A stretch of DNA of 64,000 nt from Odobenus rosmarus divergens. Lineage: Eukaryota; Chordata; Mammalia; Carnivora; Odobenidae. The stretch is from positions 2,433,294-2,497,293 of the forward strand of contig NW_004450465.1 in assembly GCF_000321225.1 (NCBI RefSeq). The letters are read 5' to 3'. Made by a program: the position numbers and the translations under genes. Within the stretch, counting starts at the first letter, position 1. Each line of letters opens with the position of its first letter. Shown one piece after another: positions 11,066 through 23,482 of the stretch. The notes under the pieces were generated by a model. The model did no database searches. It saw only the letters and a list, made by a program, of their open reading frames with translations, and was not told the origin of the DNA.

Positions 11066-13162
11066 ACTCTAATGGGCAGATACACCCAGACAGCCTACTT
11101 ACTAACATGAACATATCAAGTATATATATTGGTGTTAAAAGTACATTTAGGAGAAACATGGATTAGTATTAAAAAGTTTATATTCACAGGCAATGAGAAA
11201 ACCATGGAAAAGAGTACAGCAGTTACTATTAGGAGTACTGTATTAGAAGCTATATTCATTTCTTGATGCTCAGTGTAAAGATTCTTTGTTAGGACAGAGC
11301 TTAGAAAGCAAGGCTAGCAGAAGTTGACAGATGGAAGGGGAGAAAAAGATGGTCCAGATCAAGGGACAAGAGGGTACCACTTTCCATCTTTCCATCTGAC
11401 TCTTCTAAAATTACATACCTATACTCTTTAGTTTATACTGTAAAAAGCCACTCCCAAAGTTTCAGTGAAATTTTTAAAAACAATCTTTGTCTAAAAGAAA
11501 ATTCTAGCTCTGGCCACTACATTCTAACAACTTCTTTTATATAAACAAGTAATTCTAAAGAGATGCATTCAAGTTAAATAATAAAAACTATTTATTAGTT
11601 AAAGCTGAAGTCTTAATTTTTTTGTTAAGTCTGATTGCAATAATGTAATATCTGAAAGCTTCACTAAAGAAGTACAAATATTAGTGATAAAGACAATCTT
11701 TTTTCATTTTTGAAAAAAAAACAAAAAACAGTGAAAAAGTAAACATTTGATAAAGACCAAGTAATAATAAAAAAGGACTGATTATGACAAGTCACTTCTT
11801 TGAATACAGTTCTTCGGAGTGACACTGTTTTCACTGGGCTTTTTTTGGTAGACAAGATATGACATGTTACAAAAATAATAATAACCATTACACCTTCTGG
11901 ATTTCCTAATACACTGCAGGTACTATGCAATACAACTTTCTGTGATGATGCAAATGTTCTCTAGCTGTGTTATTAAGGAAGCCACTTGCCTCATGTGGCT
12001 ATTGAGGATGTGAATTCTTAATTTTATCTAGACTAATTTCCATTTAAATATAGCTAAAGAGTCTAGTGACTATCCTATGGAATAGCACAATTCAAGAATT
12101 TCATATATTTTTAAGTAAATATAAATCTAAGTTCTTAATGAATCTCTTTCACAGAATGAGAACTTAAAAATCAAACTTTTACCTCTACTGCCTTAAAATC
12201 GGTGTCTTCATGTATTTATATTGCATGGGCTCCATAGGTCTTGCCACATACCATCATCAAATTATGTATGTATGTGTGTGTATATACATGCAGATATACT
12301 TAGATATTTTAAAAGTAGTATACAAAGAAACACAAAACTGTATTTGCTGCACAGACTGCCCATTGTATTTTCAACACTTAAGACTTTTTCTTGGAAATAC
12401 TACTACTCAAGTAACGATAGAATTTAACTCAGCAACCATACAAAAAACAAAACAAAAAAACCACTCCCAAACCTCACCATCTAATGATTTAATCTGATTT
12501 AAGAGGTGAATACTATTCCTTAAGACAAAAGGGGCAAAACTATGTATTTTTTAAATAAAATATCTATAACTGACCACCTCTCCCACAAAAAGGGAAGTAA
12601 CCTTTCTATAACTTTCTAAATTATATAAATTTAAGCTATGCATCAATAATTAACTCAGAGATACATATGTAAGAAAATAGTGTAAGATACAATATTCTTA
12701 AGAGCTTATAACATTGATTTTTGTATATCATATAGCTTTATTGAGATGTTAGAAATTAAAATTCAATTTACTACCTCCTTGTAGAATGGAACACCTCTTT
12801 AGTCTAAATAACTTTTTAGAAAGTTGTTACATATATTCATTCTAATAATTCACTTGATTAACAAGCAACTTTTAAAAATACCTGAAATAACTAAACAGCA
12901 AAAGAATGTATCGCTGCGTACCAAAGTAAAAATTATGACCACAGTGAGTAGTTCACGTAGGGATGGAAGACAAAGAATTTTCACTGACAACTTTTTATTT
13001 TTATTACTGAAAACCACTCATTATTGTTTTATATAAATGTTATATTTTCCTATAGCAGCGTTTCAATTTTTATAAATTTCCACTTTTAAAAATCCTTAGT
13101 AACCCTAAAACTTAAACAAAAACTGATTAGAATACAAATGACATCAGTGTAAGTATTCTTAC

Positions 13163-14785
13163 CTTTATTTGACTTTGATGGTTTATTCTTGATAGGTTTA
13201 AGGGAACTTCTTGATTTATCTTCTCTATCTTTAATAAGTTTCTGAACGTCATCCAAAGACAGTTTTTGCAGGACAACTACAGGCTTAGCTCCTTTATTTA
13301 GATCTTCAACTAATCCCATTTTTTCTACTTTGTCTTTCTGCTCTCCTTTCATTTCCATTTTCTTTGTCTCCTGAGTAATATTACCATCTTTATCCCTCTT
13401 GATTTTTGGAATGACAAAATTTTTCAATGCACCAGACCTGCCCCCCAACAAATAACTTGGAAATTCTGCCTTATTGTCAGGGTGTGCTTTATTACTGTCT
13501 ACTTTAGTCTTATTACCCTCTGTCCTTTTGTCATCTTTACTATTTGGTGATTTAAAACCAGGCTTATCAGGTCTTGATTTATTAGAATCTCCTTGTTTAA
13601 CACGAGGACTATCAGGCCTTGATTTTTGCTCCCCAGAAGATGGTCTTTCCCTTGAGTCCCCTGATTCATGTCTATGTTTTCTTTCTAGTTTATCAGGTTT
13701 TGAAGCATCAGATTTAATGCCATGTTCATTTCTATTAGAGGATCTCAACGTTTCTGGTCTTCGAACCCTCAACTGATCCCCCCGATGTCGCTCTGATTCA
13801 TTCCTGTCATCTGATTTTTGTTTACTATCATGATCACGTCTTAATGACTCAGAAATAGATCGCCCATCAGGTCTCTGCTTTAAGGCTTCAGCTCGTTCTG
13901 ATTTTAACCGAGGTGAATCAGATTTAATATCCTGTTTATGTTTAGACACTTCAGGTTTTTTCTCTGTTGATGGCTTTCCAGAATCTCTCCTATTTTCATG
14001 CCTATGTTTTGGTGTTTCAGGCCGACCTTCATTTTTTTGCTTTGGAGTTTCAGGTCGGCCCTCACCTTTCTGCTTTGGAGTTTCAGGTCGGCCATCACCC
14101 TTCTGTTTTGGGGTTTCAGGGCGCCCATCACTCTTTTGTTTTGGAGTTTCAGGTCGGCTTTCACCCTTTTGCTTTGGGGTTTCGGGTCTTGCCTTTGTTG
14201 TTTCTGATCTGCCGTTATTTTGTTTGTTGTCATTTGGTTTTATGTCAGACAGTCTATTTTCATTCTGTTTAGGTTCAGATGTGGTGCTCTCATTTTGTTT
14301 GGATTCAGTTGTTCTGCTCTCATTCTGTTTAGGTTCTTCTGTTTGTGTGTCAATTTTAGTTTCTAACTTACTTTCACTTGATTTTGTCTCCACCAATCTG
14401 TTTTCATTTGGTTTAGATTCTGCCAATCTTTCATTCTGTTTGATTTCACTCTTTGAAAGCTCAGAATCAGACTTTTTTTTAGGAGTCTCAGGATGGTTTT
14501 CTGGTGTAGCTTTAAGATTTCCAATAATATCTTCCTGGAGAACAGAAATAGGTGCATCATTACATTGTTTGATTTCTTCAGGCTTTTTTATGGAGTCTGA
14601 ATCCTGAGTTATAGAAGCCTGAGAGTCCACTCTTCCTGCCTGATGAAGATCAATGCTAACCATTAATGCTGGCCTTGACCCATTTCCCGTAGAACCCGTC
14701 TCCTGAGAAGCTGGTCTATTACCTCCTGTAGCACCCCCAGCCTCCTGTGGGTAAGAATCTTGTTTTCTTTTTTTCAAAGGCTTAT
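13163..14785 (-). CDS. NIPBL: NIPBL exon 10 (residues 499-1039)
   Basis: The largest exon, 1,623 bp, encoding a hydrophilic, disordered, Lys/Glu/Ser-rich segment of the cohesin loader. A basic KKRK lies at residues 503-506. NE/KQNE semi-repeats follow at about 600-690. Six copies of an 11-residue unit starting RPETPK are at 698, 709, 720, 731, 742 and 753. Next come an Arg/Asp/Ser-rich tract and then a better conserved end. That end includes PVVVL (residues 1000-1004, bases 13269-13283), which fits the PxVxL motif by which NIPBL binds HP1 (established knowledge). The acceptor TTTCAG precedes 14785 and completes the codon split with exon 9. The donor GTAAG begins at 13162, leaving one base of the next codon (GG|T context). 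There are no internal stops. Confidence 0.97.
14005..14190 (-). repeat. NIPBL: In-frame 33-bp coding minisatellite in NIPBL exon 10
   Basis: Six tandem 33-bp units encode RPETPK followed by a variable five-residue linker of the type QKGEG/QKSDG/QKNEG. Each unit carries a Thr-Pro, a possible proline-directed phosphorylation site (inference). The regular period makes unit number prone to change by slippage, always in frame. Confidence 0.9.
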
Positions 14786-17700
14786 CTGAAATTTAAAGAT
14801 AAATATTCAGTATCAGTAATAGACATATATTCTTATCTTATTAAAAGCCATATGGACTTTGATATTTCTTTAAGTCACAATGTTTTTTTAAATGTGGTGA
14901 ATGCAAATGTCAATATGTATGTATAAAATAGCAGGCATGAATCACATACTTTTAAACCAAGGTTTAAGGAAATATTCATGGTTGCTGTACCTCAATAAAT
15001 ATTAGTGACTATAGTAACAAGAATTTAACAGTGTATTTGTTGATTATATAAATAAGCCCAAGAGTATAAAATAAATAGAACTTATAATACATTAAATACA
15101 AACATATATTTGTTTGTATATGTAAAGGATAAACCAGATTCTTTACATAAGAATAAGGCAATCAGTTATAAATCACATGTTCTCATTTAAGATCATTTAA
15201 CCATGAACCAAAAATTACTAAGTGCCCATACTGCTAACATAATAAACAGGAAACATAAGCTTTTACAACATGTAAGACAAGTATGGAAAAGAATAAAACC
15301 CAAAAGAAAATAGAAATCATGCCACTGAAAAAAGGTAAATGAGGAGAATAAGGGAAAAAAAAGAGTTTAATCGTTTGTCATTAACCTTTGATCCAGGATT
15401 CAAATTCTTCAAGGTGTCAACAGCACAAATGGAATTTAAAAGCTAACACACATTAGAAGTATATTTAAAATAAGGAAACATTAATATTATAAGTATAAAA
15501 ATGAGACGCATAGAAGGACTTTTTAGATAAATCCTGTCTTAAAAGCAACTTCCACTTAAGAAAAATGCTTTGGTTCTTCGATATAAGGTTATAGGGATCT
15601 ATATACTGGCCTCAGTAAGAAATAATTTTGGTATTCTGAAATGTAAAGACAAAAATACACACAAACACAAATCTACCACCACAATAAAATGTCAAGGTAT
15701 TTTTAAGTTATGTATTTCTGTGCATGATTCCACTTGACTCAAGAGGCTGCTAGGTCATTTTCTACAAACTGAATCTCTAGTTAGTTCTTGGGAATAGTTG
15801 TATTATAGCACCTTAAGGTTTTGTCTGCTTTAATATTTACTTCTGAATTGCCTGGCTTTGTTTTAAAAGTCATTTTAAATCATTTTTATAGGAAAACCTC
15901 TAGATTCCCTTATGATATTCATTAATGTGACGAATATCATTTAAGGAAAACAAGGTTAAAAGTCAGAATGACCATTAAAAAATAACCTCTTATTGTTAGA
16001 AAACCAAGTTTGAAAAAAACAAACAAAAAGTTTTAATGGTAATGTTGCTTTTATACACCAAAGTTCCATCATTTTGTTTTCAAAGTGAGAAGCAGCAGTC
16101 CATTCCAGTTTAAAGTCTAGTAAAATATTTTACTAAAATTTTACTCAAATATTTGCTAGTAATTTTTTTGTAGAAGTAAGTCATTCTGGTTCTTAGTTAT
16201 TCGGAAGTCAAGTCTACCGTCACATATGCTCCATTTGTAAAATAACTACCTGATAATATTAATAAAATATCTTATCATCTAACTATTTTCCCCAGTTAAA
16301 ACTACCCTGGCAAGAACGTATATGAAACTTTCTGCCTCAATACTTAAGAAGAAAGCACTCAGAATATTAAATTTATGTTTCCTTAATTTTATTTTGTAAT
16401 GTTCTGCCACACAAAATAATCTTTACATCTTACCATATGGCACACCAAATAATTACTACCTCATAAATGGGATGCTTTATCACCTTACACCCTTAAACCT
16501 TTAGGACAAGAATCTAGAAATTGAAACAGTATAATCTAGTTGAAAATTTTTATATTTTTCAATGAAACATGCTTGTGAAAGTCATTAAAATGGTAACCTA
16601 AGTGTACTTAAGAACCATAATGACATCACAGAACTCAGGCATCTTGAAGATTTCTCTTAAGAAATCTGTGGCTCATCCTTTTATTAATATGAGGATTCAG
16701 TCTTTCTTCTGAACATTAACATCAAAATATCTTAAAGGCTAAATTTAGAGGATTACAAAATACTTAAGAGTTTATAGATAATTAACCTCATTTCAAATTA
16801 TCATTTATCATTAAAATAGAAATTTAGCATAGTTTAATTTCAAAGAAATTGTTATGTTTGATTTAGTTATCTTAAACTATAGATGCTATGATTATTTATA
16901 ATAAAAATAAATGAAAGCATTTGCACATGAGTAATATACTAAGATTGGGAAAGATCTTGTAATTTTTTCCATTATGCACAATATATTGCTAAATACAAAG
17001 TTTTAATTTTTCAACTATTGAAAAGTACGTCACCTCTTCTGTAAAACCGGGAAAAATTCCATTACTGCTGCAAGGATTCTTGAATATGTTAAGAGCACGC
17101 AGGTCTGATTCACTTGATCTGATTCAGTTCCACCATGAACTTATTCCTGTAAAGTGGCTCTGAATCTGCACGTCACTTTTGTCTATCCACTTTTGTTATC
17201 AGTCTTCATTACATCATAACTTTCACCTAATGATGGAAAGCCATCTCTATAAAGAATAATTTCAATATTTGGGACACTGATTATCTTTAAGCCCTTTTCA
17301 GCACAGGGTACCATAACTTTAGCTATCAGACTGCCTTATAGTCCTGAAGAAAATGCATACAAAAAGATACCATAATTTCAAAACCAACAATACTTGTCAT
17401 CTAGATGCTGATATGAAAATAAGATCCAGCCGTTAGAGAAATTCTGAACTTGATTATTCTTGTAAGAAACAAACTATATCACTTGCTTTAATTTACCAGT
17501 GATAACTGAAAACTCTTAAAACACAATTATACACATAGTAGCCAATTATGAAAAATGAAAACATCCCAACCTTAAACTGCAGTATAAACTAAGTGGCTAA
17601 CTGTCCTATTTCCATCTAGTCTCTTATTCCAAATGACAGTAGGTAATTTACTTTTTATAAGGGTTATAGTGTAAGAATATCGTAACATTATAAAAGACAT

Positions 17701-20700
17701 TAGTAGCTAGGCTAGGCCATTCCTCATACTTACTAACATGGAAAGTGGACCTTGAGAAAAGATGAAATAGGCAAAGATGAACAAAGAAACCCCCCTTTGG
17801 CAAAAGAAAGCAGGAATTTTCAGCACATGGAGGAGATATTAATGTCTATGATAGGTCATCCCAGAAGCAAAGATGAACAGCCATTTAAAATTAATTTATG
17901 TAATTAGACATTGAAAATATGAGCAGAGGTTGAGCAAAAAGGTCTTTTAAGAATATTATAAAATATTGTTACAGAGATTTAACCTATCAGTGTACATAAA
18001 ACTACCCAAAGAAGGGAGAACAGGCCAAGGGACATAAATACCTAGCAGCCAGAAGAGTGTCCTCTATGTGTGGAACAGAGGTTCTGCCACAGCCTAGGTA
18101 AAGTATTTCTTAAGAGTATTCTATCCCTTTTCTTAAACTGCATAATGATCAAACAACCATGTGTGTTAAACTTTCTAATCTTATTTATAAGCCATAGTTT
18201 TTTCATTTCTGGTCTACTGAAAGGAAGCATCTCTCATAATAAATGAATGTAATAGGAAAAAAGCACAGACCCTGTAAGAGAGCTCTCAGTAAAACAAGTA
18301 GTCTTTTTTGTTCCTTACCACCACCAATAGTTACCAATAGTTATAAAAAAGTTCTCAGTGCCATACCTTAGAATGCAGTAAATATCAATTTCACAATTTA
18401 GTCCTAAAATGCAATGGTAACTAGTAATAAATTCATTTCAAGGAAATATTTCAATTCTCAAGTGCTGACTATAAAACTACCACTTCAGAAAATGTTGCTT
18501 TTATTTATGACCTCACCTACAGTCTTAGAGCAACATACCAGACCTTTAATTTTTCCAAAATCTCAAGATAACTCTTAAAATATAAAACACTAGCCCACCA
18601 CACAGTGCAGAAACTGAATACAAAATGACAAGGTTCAAATCACAGGTGTTAGGTGGCACCTAAATTCCAAAGGTTTTCAAATAAAGCCACAAAATAATGG
18701 GAGCATGGCTTTCAGCAAACAAGTCAGAAATGACAGCACTAATATGAGGTAGACAAAAATCAGCATAACCAATTTGGGAAAATACACATACTAAATCATC
18801 TAAATCAAACTAAGTATCAGGTAGTTCCAATGAACATTTATTCCTTTAACCTTATATCACCAGATACCTCTGTAAGTCCACTTAGAGAATTCAAAATTTT
18901 AAGTCAATTCTGTTCACTCAACTTTTCAATTAACTTTTGTTATAGGCACGCTATCATAGATTACAGAGAAAATTGATTAGATAATTAAAAGTAAAATATA
19001 TATTACAAGTTTCTGAAAGAACAGTATGCTATTGGCTGAATTTGTTTTATTTCCCCTAAAAAAGTTAGTAGTCTAAAATAAGTTTGGTATTATGCAATTA
19101 GCCTTATTTACTATCCTTATTTTCTTTCAGTTTTTAAAAGTAAAAACTTCGGCTTCAACAAATATGATACAATAAAAGTTCAGGAAAGTAAAAAAAAAAA
19201 CAAGTTTACCATTTCCTCTGTTTTTGTTCCTACCAACTATTAAAAAATCATTTAAAAAATTAAGCTCCTTTTTGAGAACATAATTTCCAAAAACACAGAT
19301 TAAAATGTCATGCAAAAATTCAGTTCTCAAGGCAACTAATATTTGTCAGTCAAGAAATTACAATTTTATGTTCCTTGCAAAACTGTCATAGGATTCAGGA
19401 ATTTGGGATTAATACCATCAAGAGAAGTTAAATAATACTGCTCTCTTCATTTGACATGCATATACTTTCATAAGAGTCGTTAGAGGAGGAGATACATTCT
19501 GGAACCTCTATAGTTATTACTTCCTGAACCCCACATTACTAAACGAAAGAATAAGAACACTGTATGTCATCCTTAACATCAATAGTTTAGTACTTTAAAA
19601 AAATTCCAGTTCCCTAGCCAATAAAATAAAGACTTCTGGCAGTCTCTTTATTTGCACCAACCTGTGATCTAGGCACTTAACCAAACACCATAGTACAATA
19701 ATTACTAAATAATGTCTGTTTTTTCAATAATGTTAAAAAGATCCATCATGATAGAAAATATAACAAATCTTCAGCATGTTTCTTAGAAACACAATTATCT
19801 AGAAATGATCCTGTCACATAATGAACAAGATCATATATAAAAAGTTCTACTCAACTTTATGAAGTTTTGTTTTATAATTACCAAAAAGAAAATATGAGAA
19901 CTATATAACAACCTGGAATATTTAACTATAAAATTAAAGCATAAAGTATACTTTGGTTTGGGTAGTCAAATGTGTATATGAATCTGGTAAAGACATCAAA
20001 TCCATAAATTACATTACTAATTTCAATCACTGATTCATCAGTCTATCAAAATTTTCAAGAGTTTTGTATATAATATTCACCAAATAATCAAGAATTTAAT
20101 AGGGAGTTACTTTTATTTGATTATAATTTTTTATAAAGCACAAAAAAAGCCCATAAATTCATAGAATAGGTGTCTTGACACTCCATCCTAACACACTACT
20201 CAGACAAAAGGGAACACTTAAATCTAATCACCAAAAAACATCCTTGACCCTTAAAGGTTTGCTACTTAATATTAATTTAAAATTCTTTCCATAATTTTTT
20301 TACTAAACAAAACAAAACAAAACAAACCCAAACTATATTATTAAGAGATGGCAGGATTGGAAACAAAGTGAAAAATCTAACTAAATAAAGATACACACAA
20401 ACTTTTCTTAAATGTATTGGTTCAAAATAATTATCAGTTACCCTGGTTTTGACAGAAAAAAAGGTGAAGATGAAAAACTATACTAACATAACATAGAAAA
20501 TACATGTGAAATACTAACGTTCATTTTAGTAGACAAGCACAGATAATATCATTTGATACATAATAGGTGAATAGACCTGTGATACAGAATTACCAAATCT
20601 CAGATAATTGTTTCAAATAAAAAAATGAAATAAAAAATCAAGATTTTAACTTCTGAGGTATGAGCATTAGTAATAAAAATATAACTGAGAGATATAATGA

Positions 20701-20812
20701 ATTATCAAATATAATGGAAAAAAAAAAGAGTAACTAAAAAAACGTTTTTTTTTTACATTATTAATTACACATTTGCCCAGAGTATGAACTGGTAGTAATA
20801 AGATTATTTTAC
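14786..20812 (-). other. NIPBL: NIPBL intron 9
   Basis: A 6.0-kb AT-rich intron. I recognise no SINEC, L1, LTR or DNA-transposon copy in it, unlike the rest of the window. The donor GTAAAAT is at 20812 and the acceptor AG is at 14787-14786. Small ORFs here (for example 18042-18230 and 19127-19330 on the minus strand) have no recognisable protein character. Confidence 0.9.
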
Positions 20813-21439
20813 CTTTGTCTTGAACTTCTTTTGAAAAGCGCTCCCTTTCAATAGCTGATTCTCTCTCTATTCGTTCAATTTCAGCTAATGCATCCAATTC
20901 CACTTCATCATATATAGGTCCCTGTTGTGATATCTGCTGCTGATTCTGTACCACAGAAGTCTGGGGCTGTTTTGTAGCAATTGAAGTGTTCTGTTGTAAA
21001 ACAGGCACTTGATTTGCTGGAAGGAATGCTGTTTGTTCTTGCTGCGACAAACACTGAGCAGCATTTAGTGGGCGGTTTACATCCTGTGGAGTAATGGGTG
21101 TTTTTGAAGTCTGTCCTGGGTACTGCACATTAAAAGGAATATCATTTTCTGAAACATTGCTATTTTCCATACCAGAAAGCATATCCTCTTGCTGGTCCAT
21201 GTCTGAAGACCTTACACGAGAAAGTCTTAATGTAAGTTTAGTAGAGTCCTTGGATGGAGAACTAATGATATCATACATTGCAGCTTTCTCACTCTGGTCT
21301 TTTTCATCCTTGCCTAATTTCATTTTCTTTTGCTTCTTTTGTTTTCTTTCTGGAGAATCTAGCAAGATGTCTGGTGGAACATCTCGAGGTGATGAGCAAG
21401 GTAGAGGCTGAGACTGAAGGATTAAAGGTGGTCTTGATC
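20813..21439 (-). CDS. NIPBL: NIPBL exon 9 (residues 290-498)
   Basis: A 627-bp exon. Residues 320-330 form a dense basic cluster (ERKQKKQKKMK), a likely nuclear-localisation or nucleic-acid-contact patch (inference). The middle is Ser/Asp/Asn-rich. Residues 418-462 are glutamine-rich. The end, about 476-494, alternates Glu and Arg (AEIERIERESAIERERF) and looks like a charged single helix or coiled coil. The acceptor TTTTGCAG ends at 21440 and the donor GTAAAA begins at 20812. The first base completes a glycine codon with exon 8 and the last base starts an aspartate codon finished by exon 10. The reading frame would run on into the intron as a 232-codon ORF, but the donor and the match to NIPBL stop at 20813. 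Confidence 0.97.
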
Positions 21440-22270
21440 CTGCAAAAGCAATTCAACAGGAATGAACAATTGTGCTAGTTTTACATTTTCTTACACTGTG
21501 ATAGAAATATTAAACAAGTGACAACATCGTAATGCAAGGAAAACATTAGGAAATTATCTAATCTCAGCGCCTTATTTACAAAATACAAAAAGAAAGCCTA
21601 GCTTGCTCACAGATGATCCAGGCTTAAATTTAAGTATGAATATTCCATCTTCCAGACCAGTATTATGTTATTTCTATTTTTGTCCCTATAAAATATACTT
21701 AGCTTGAAAACAGCAAAGGAGTTCATTGTAAAGATGATACAACACAAATATTTTGGACAAATACTCTCTATTCTTTCACTTATTATCTAGAAAAACTGAC
21801 AAGTCTAAAGTAAGAATAAGTCTGTCAAATTATAATTAACAAATTAATCCTAGAAACTACACTCACATGAGTATTTACCGGTATAAGAAAAAGAAAGTGG
21901 GAACAATTACAATTTTTAGAATCTTCACTTACTTCACAAACTGGTGGTAAAATACTGATTTATACCTTTATGTGGTGTTCTCTTTCTCCCTCCACTTAAC
22001 ATCATTCACATACTCTCTTCAGCTTGCTAATCCTCCCTCTATTAGAAAAATATGCAAGTCTAGCAAGTATCAAGGCTCAATAAAATATCTTCAGCCCAGA
22101 TCCCATTAATTTACAAATGCATACGATACAAGGAAGTGGTAAAAATAAGCCAATCAAATGGAAAAATTCTCCTAGATAACAAGCTGTTAAATGAGGAAAA
22201 ATGTATTGATATGCTTCAGAAATAAAAGTATAATTGTTACATTTCTTATCATTAGACTATAAAAGGTTTA

Positions 22271-22466
22271 GGGCGCCTGGGTGGCTCAGTCGTTAAGCGT
22301 CTGCCTTCAGCTCAGGTCATGATCCCAGGGTCCTGGGATCGAGTCCCACATCGGGCTCCCTGCTCAGCGGGAAGCCTGCTTCTCCCTCTCCCACTCCCCC
22401 TGCTTGTGTTCCTGCTCTCACTGTCTCTCTCTGTCAAATAAATAAATAAAATCTTTAAAAAAAAAA
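22271..22466 (+). mobile_element. SINEC (Can-SINE), little diverged
   Basis: Head GGGCGCCTGGGTGGCTCAGT followed by CGTTAAGCGTCTGCC, the form typical of arctoid carnivores. The tail is AAATAAATAAATAAAATC plus poly(A). The target-site duplication AAAAGGTTTA precedes and follows it. Confidence 0.95.
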
Positions 22467-22717
22467 AAAAAGGTTTAAAAAAACCCATAGGAAATTATAA
22501 AAATCAGTCAGGATGAAAGTGCTTTATAGAAAGAACTTAAACCTAGACTTATCTTAAATTAAGGTTTCAGTATATATATATGATTTTTCCATGATACAGA
22601 AATCTGCCCTTTCAATCAGCAATGTTAATATATCTAAAGTGTGATATATAAAAATATTAACTTTTTAGAGAACATATCTATTAGATAAAATGTGATAAAG
22701 ATGCAACTGAAGCAATT

Positions 22718-22918
22718 TTTTTTTTTAAAGATTTTATTTATTTATTTGTCAAAGGGAGAGAGACAGAGAGAGCACAAGCAGGGGGAGCGGCAGGCAGAGG
22801 AAGAAGCAGGCTCCCTGCCGAGCAAGGAGCCTGATGTGGGGCTCGATCCCAGGACCCTGACATCATGACCTGAGCCAAAGGCAGACGCTTAACTGACTGA
22901 GCCACCCAGGTGTCCCAA
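22718..22918 (-). mobile_element. SINEC (Can-SINE)
   Basis: Minus-strand copy ending GCCACCCAGGTGTCCC. A 20-bp duplication with two mismatches (AGATGCAACTGAAGCAATTT) is at 22699-22718 and 22919-22938. It is inverted relative to the SINE 250 bp to its left. Confidence 0.94.
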
Positions 22919-23021
22919 GATGTAAGTGAAGCAATTTACCAGAAATGTTAGTTTGAAGTTAAATCAACAGATAGTGTTTTTAGACAGCTTATATGGGAAG
23001 TTAAAAAGAAATGAAACTAAC

Positions 23022-23255
23022 ATTTTTGGACCATTTATTTTGTGTCAGAGCGTGTGCAAGGTGCTTTGCACATCAATTCATTTAAATAATTTACAACAAC
23101 CTTGATTTGTATTATTATCACTATTTTGCAGAAAGGAACATGAAGCTTATAGTGGTTAAGCAACCTGCCCAAGGTTATATGGCTAGCAAACCTGAAAAAT
23201 TTAAACCCAGATTTTTCTAACATCTGAGTTACAATACACCATATTGTCTTTGTAT
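23022..23255 (+). mobile_element. MIR element
   Basis: Recognised by the ordered blocks TGCAAGGTGCTTTGCACAT, CACTATTTTGCAGA, GGTTAAGCAACCTGCCCAAG and the downstream CCAGATT, as in ancient mammalian MIR. It is diverged, with no clear duplication. Confidence 0.75.
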
Positions 23256-23454
23256 TTAAAATTTATGTGACTAATTATATATATTTTAGAACAAACTTAA
23301 ATTCCAGCAGTTCATCTATAAATCAAATTAGACTGACAATGCATTCAACCTTCAAAACTAGTCGGAAAACAACCTCATGAACAGAAGTAGAGGTTTCTGA
23401 TGAATAATGTGTTCAAGAAGTTGTTCTAAAGTTTTTTTCTTTCTATCTAAAGTT

Positions 23455-23482
23455 ATCCATCCATCCATCCATCCATCCATCC
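23455..23482. repeat. (ATCC)n microsatellite
   Basis: Seven perfect tandem ATCC units. Confidence 0.95.

Larger units (their letters stand above)
1..13162 (-). other. NIPBL: NIPBL intron 10 (partial)
   Basis: Noncoding sequence downstream of exon 10; exon 11 is not reached. The first 10 kb is repeat-dense: a truncated young L1, two Tigger elements, a hAT element split by a SINE, a 3.3-kb L1M copy and six SINEC copies. From about 9.9 to 13.1 kb the sequence is AT-rich with no repeat that I recognise except an alternating CA/TG/TA tract near 11.0 kb. ORFs in this interval are repeat-derived or lack any recognisable protein. Confidence 0.9.

Noticed and set aside
13474..14607. Plus-strand ORFs of 69-127 codons opposite exon 10
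   Set aside because: They are antisense shadows of the repetitive NIPBL coding sequence, with Leu/Phe-rich composition mirroring Lys/Glu codons and no independent signals.
20667..20812. Continuation of the exon 9 frame into the intron
   Set aside because: The open frame runs past a good donor at 20812, but the added residues are AT-rich intron translation and do not match NIPBL. I kept the splice at 20813.
23455..23482. CRISPR-like or other prokaryotic repeat array
   Set aside because: It is a plain ATCC microsatellite. The window is eukaryotic, and no spaced direct-repeat array, operon or phage feature was seen.
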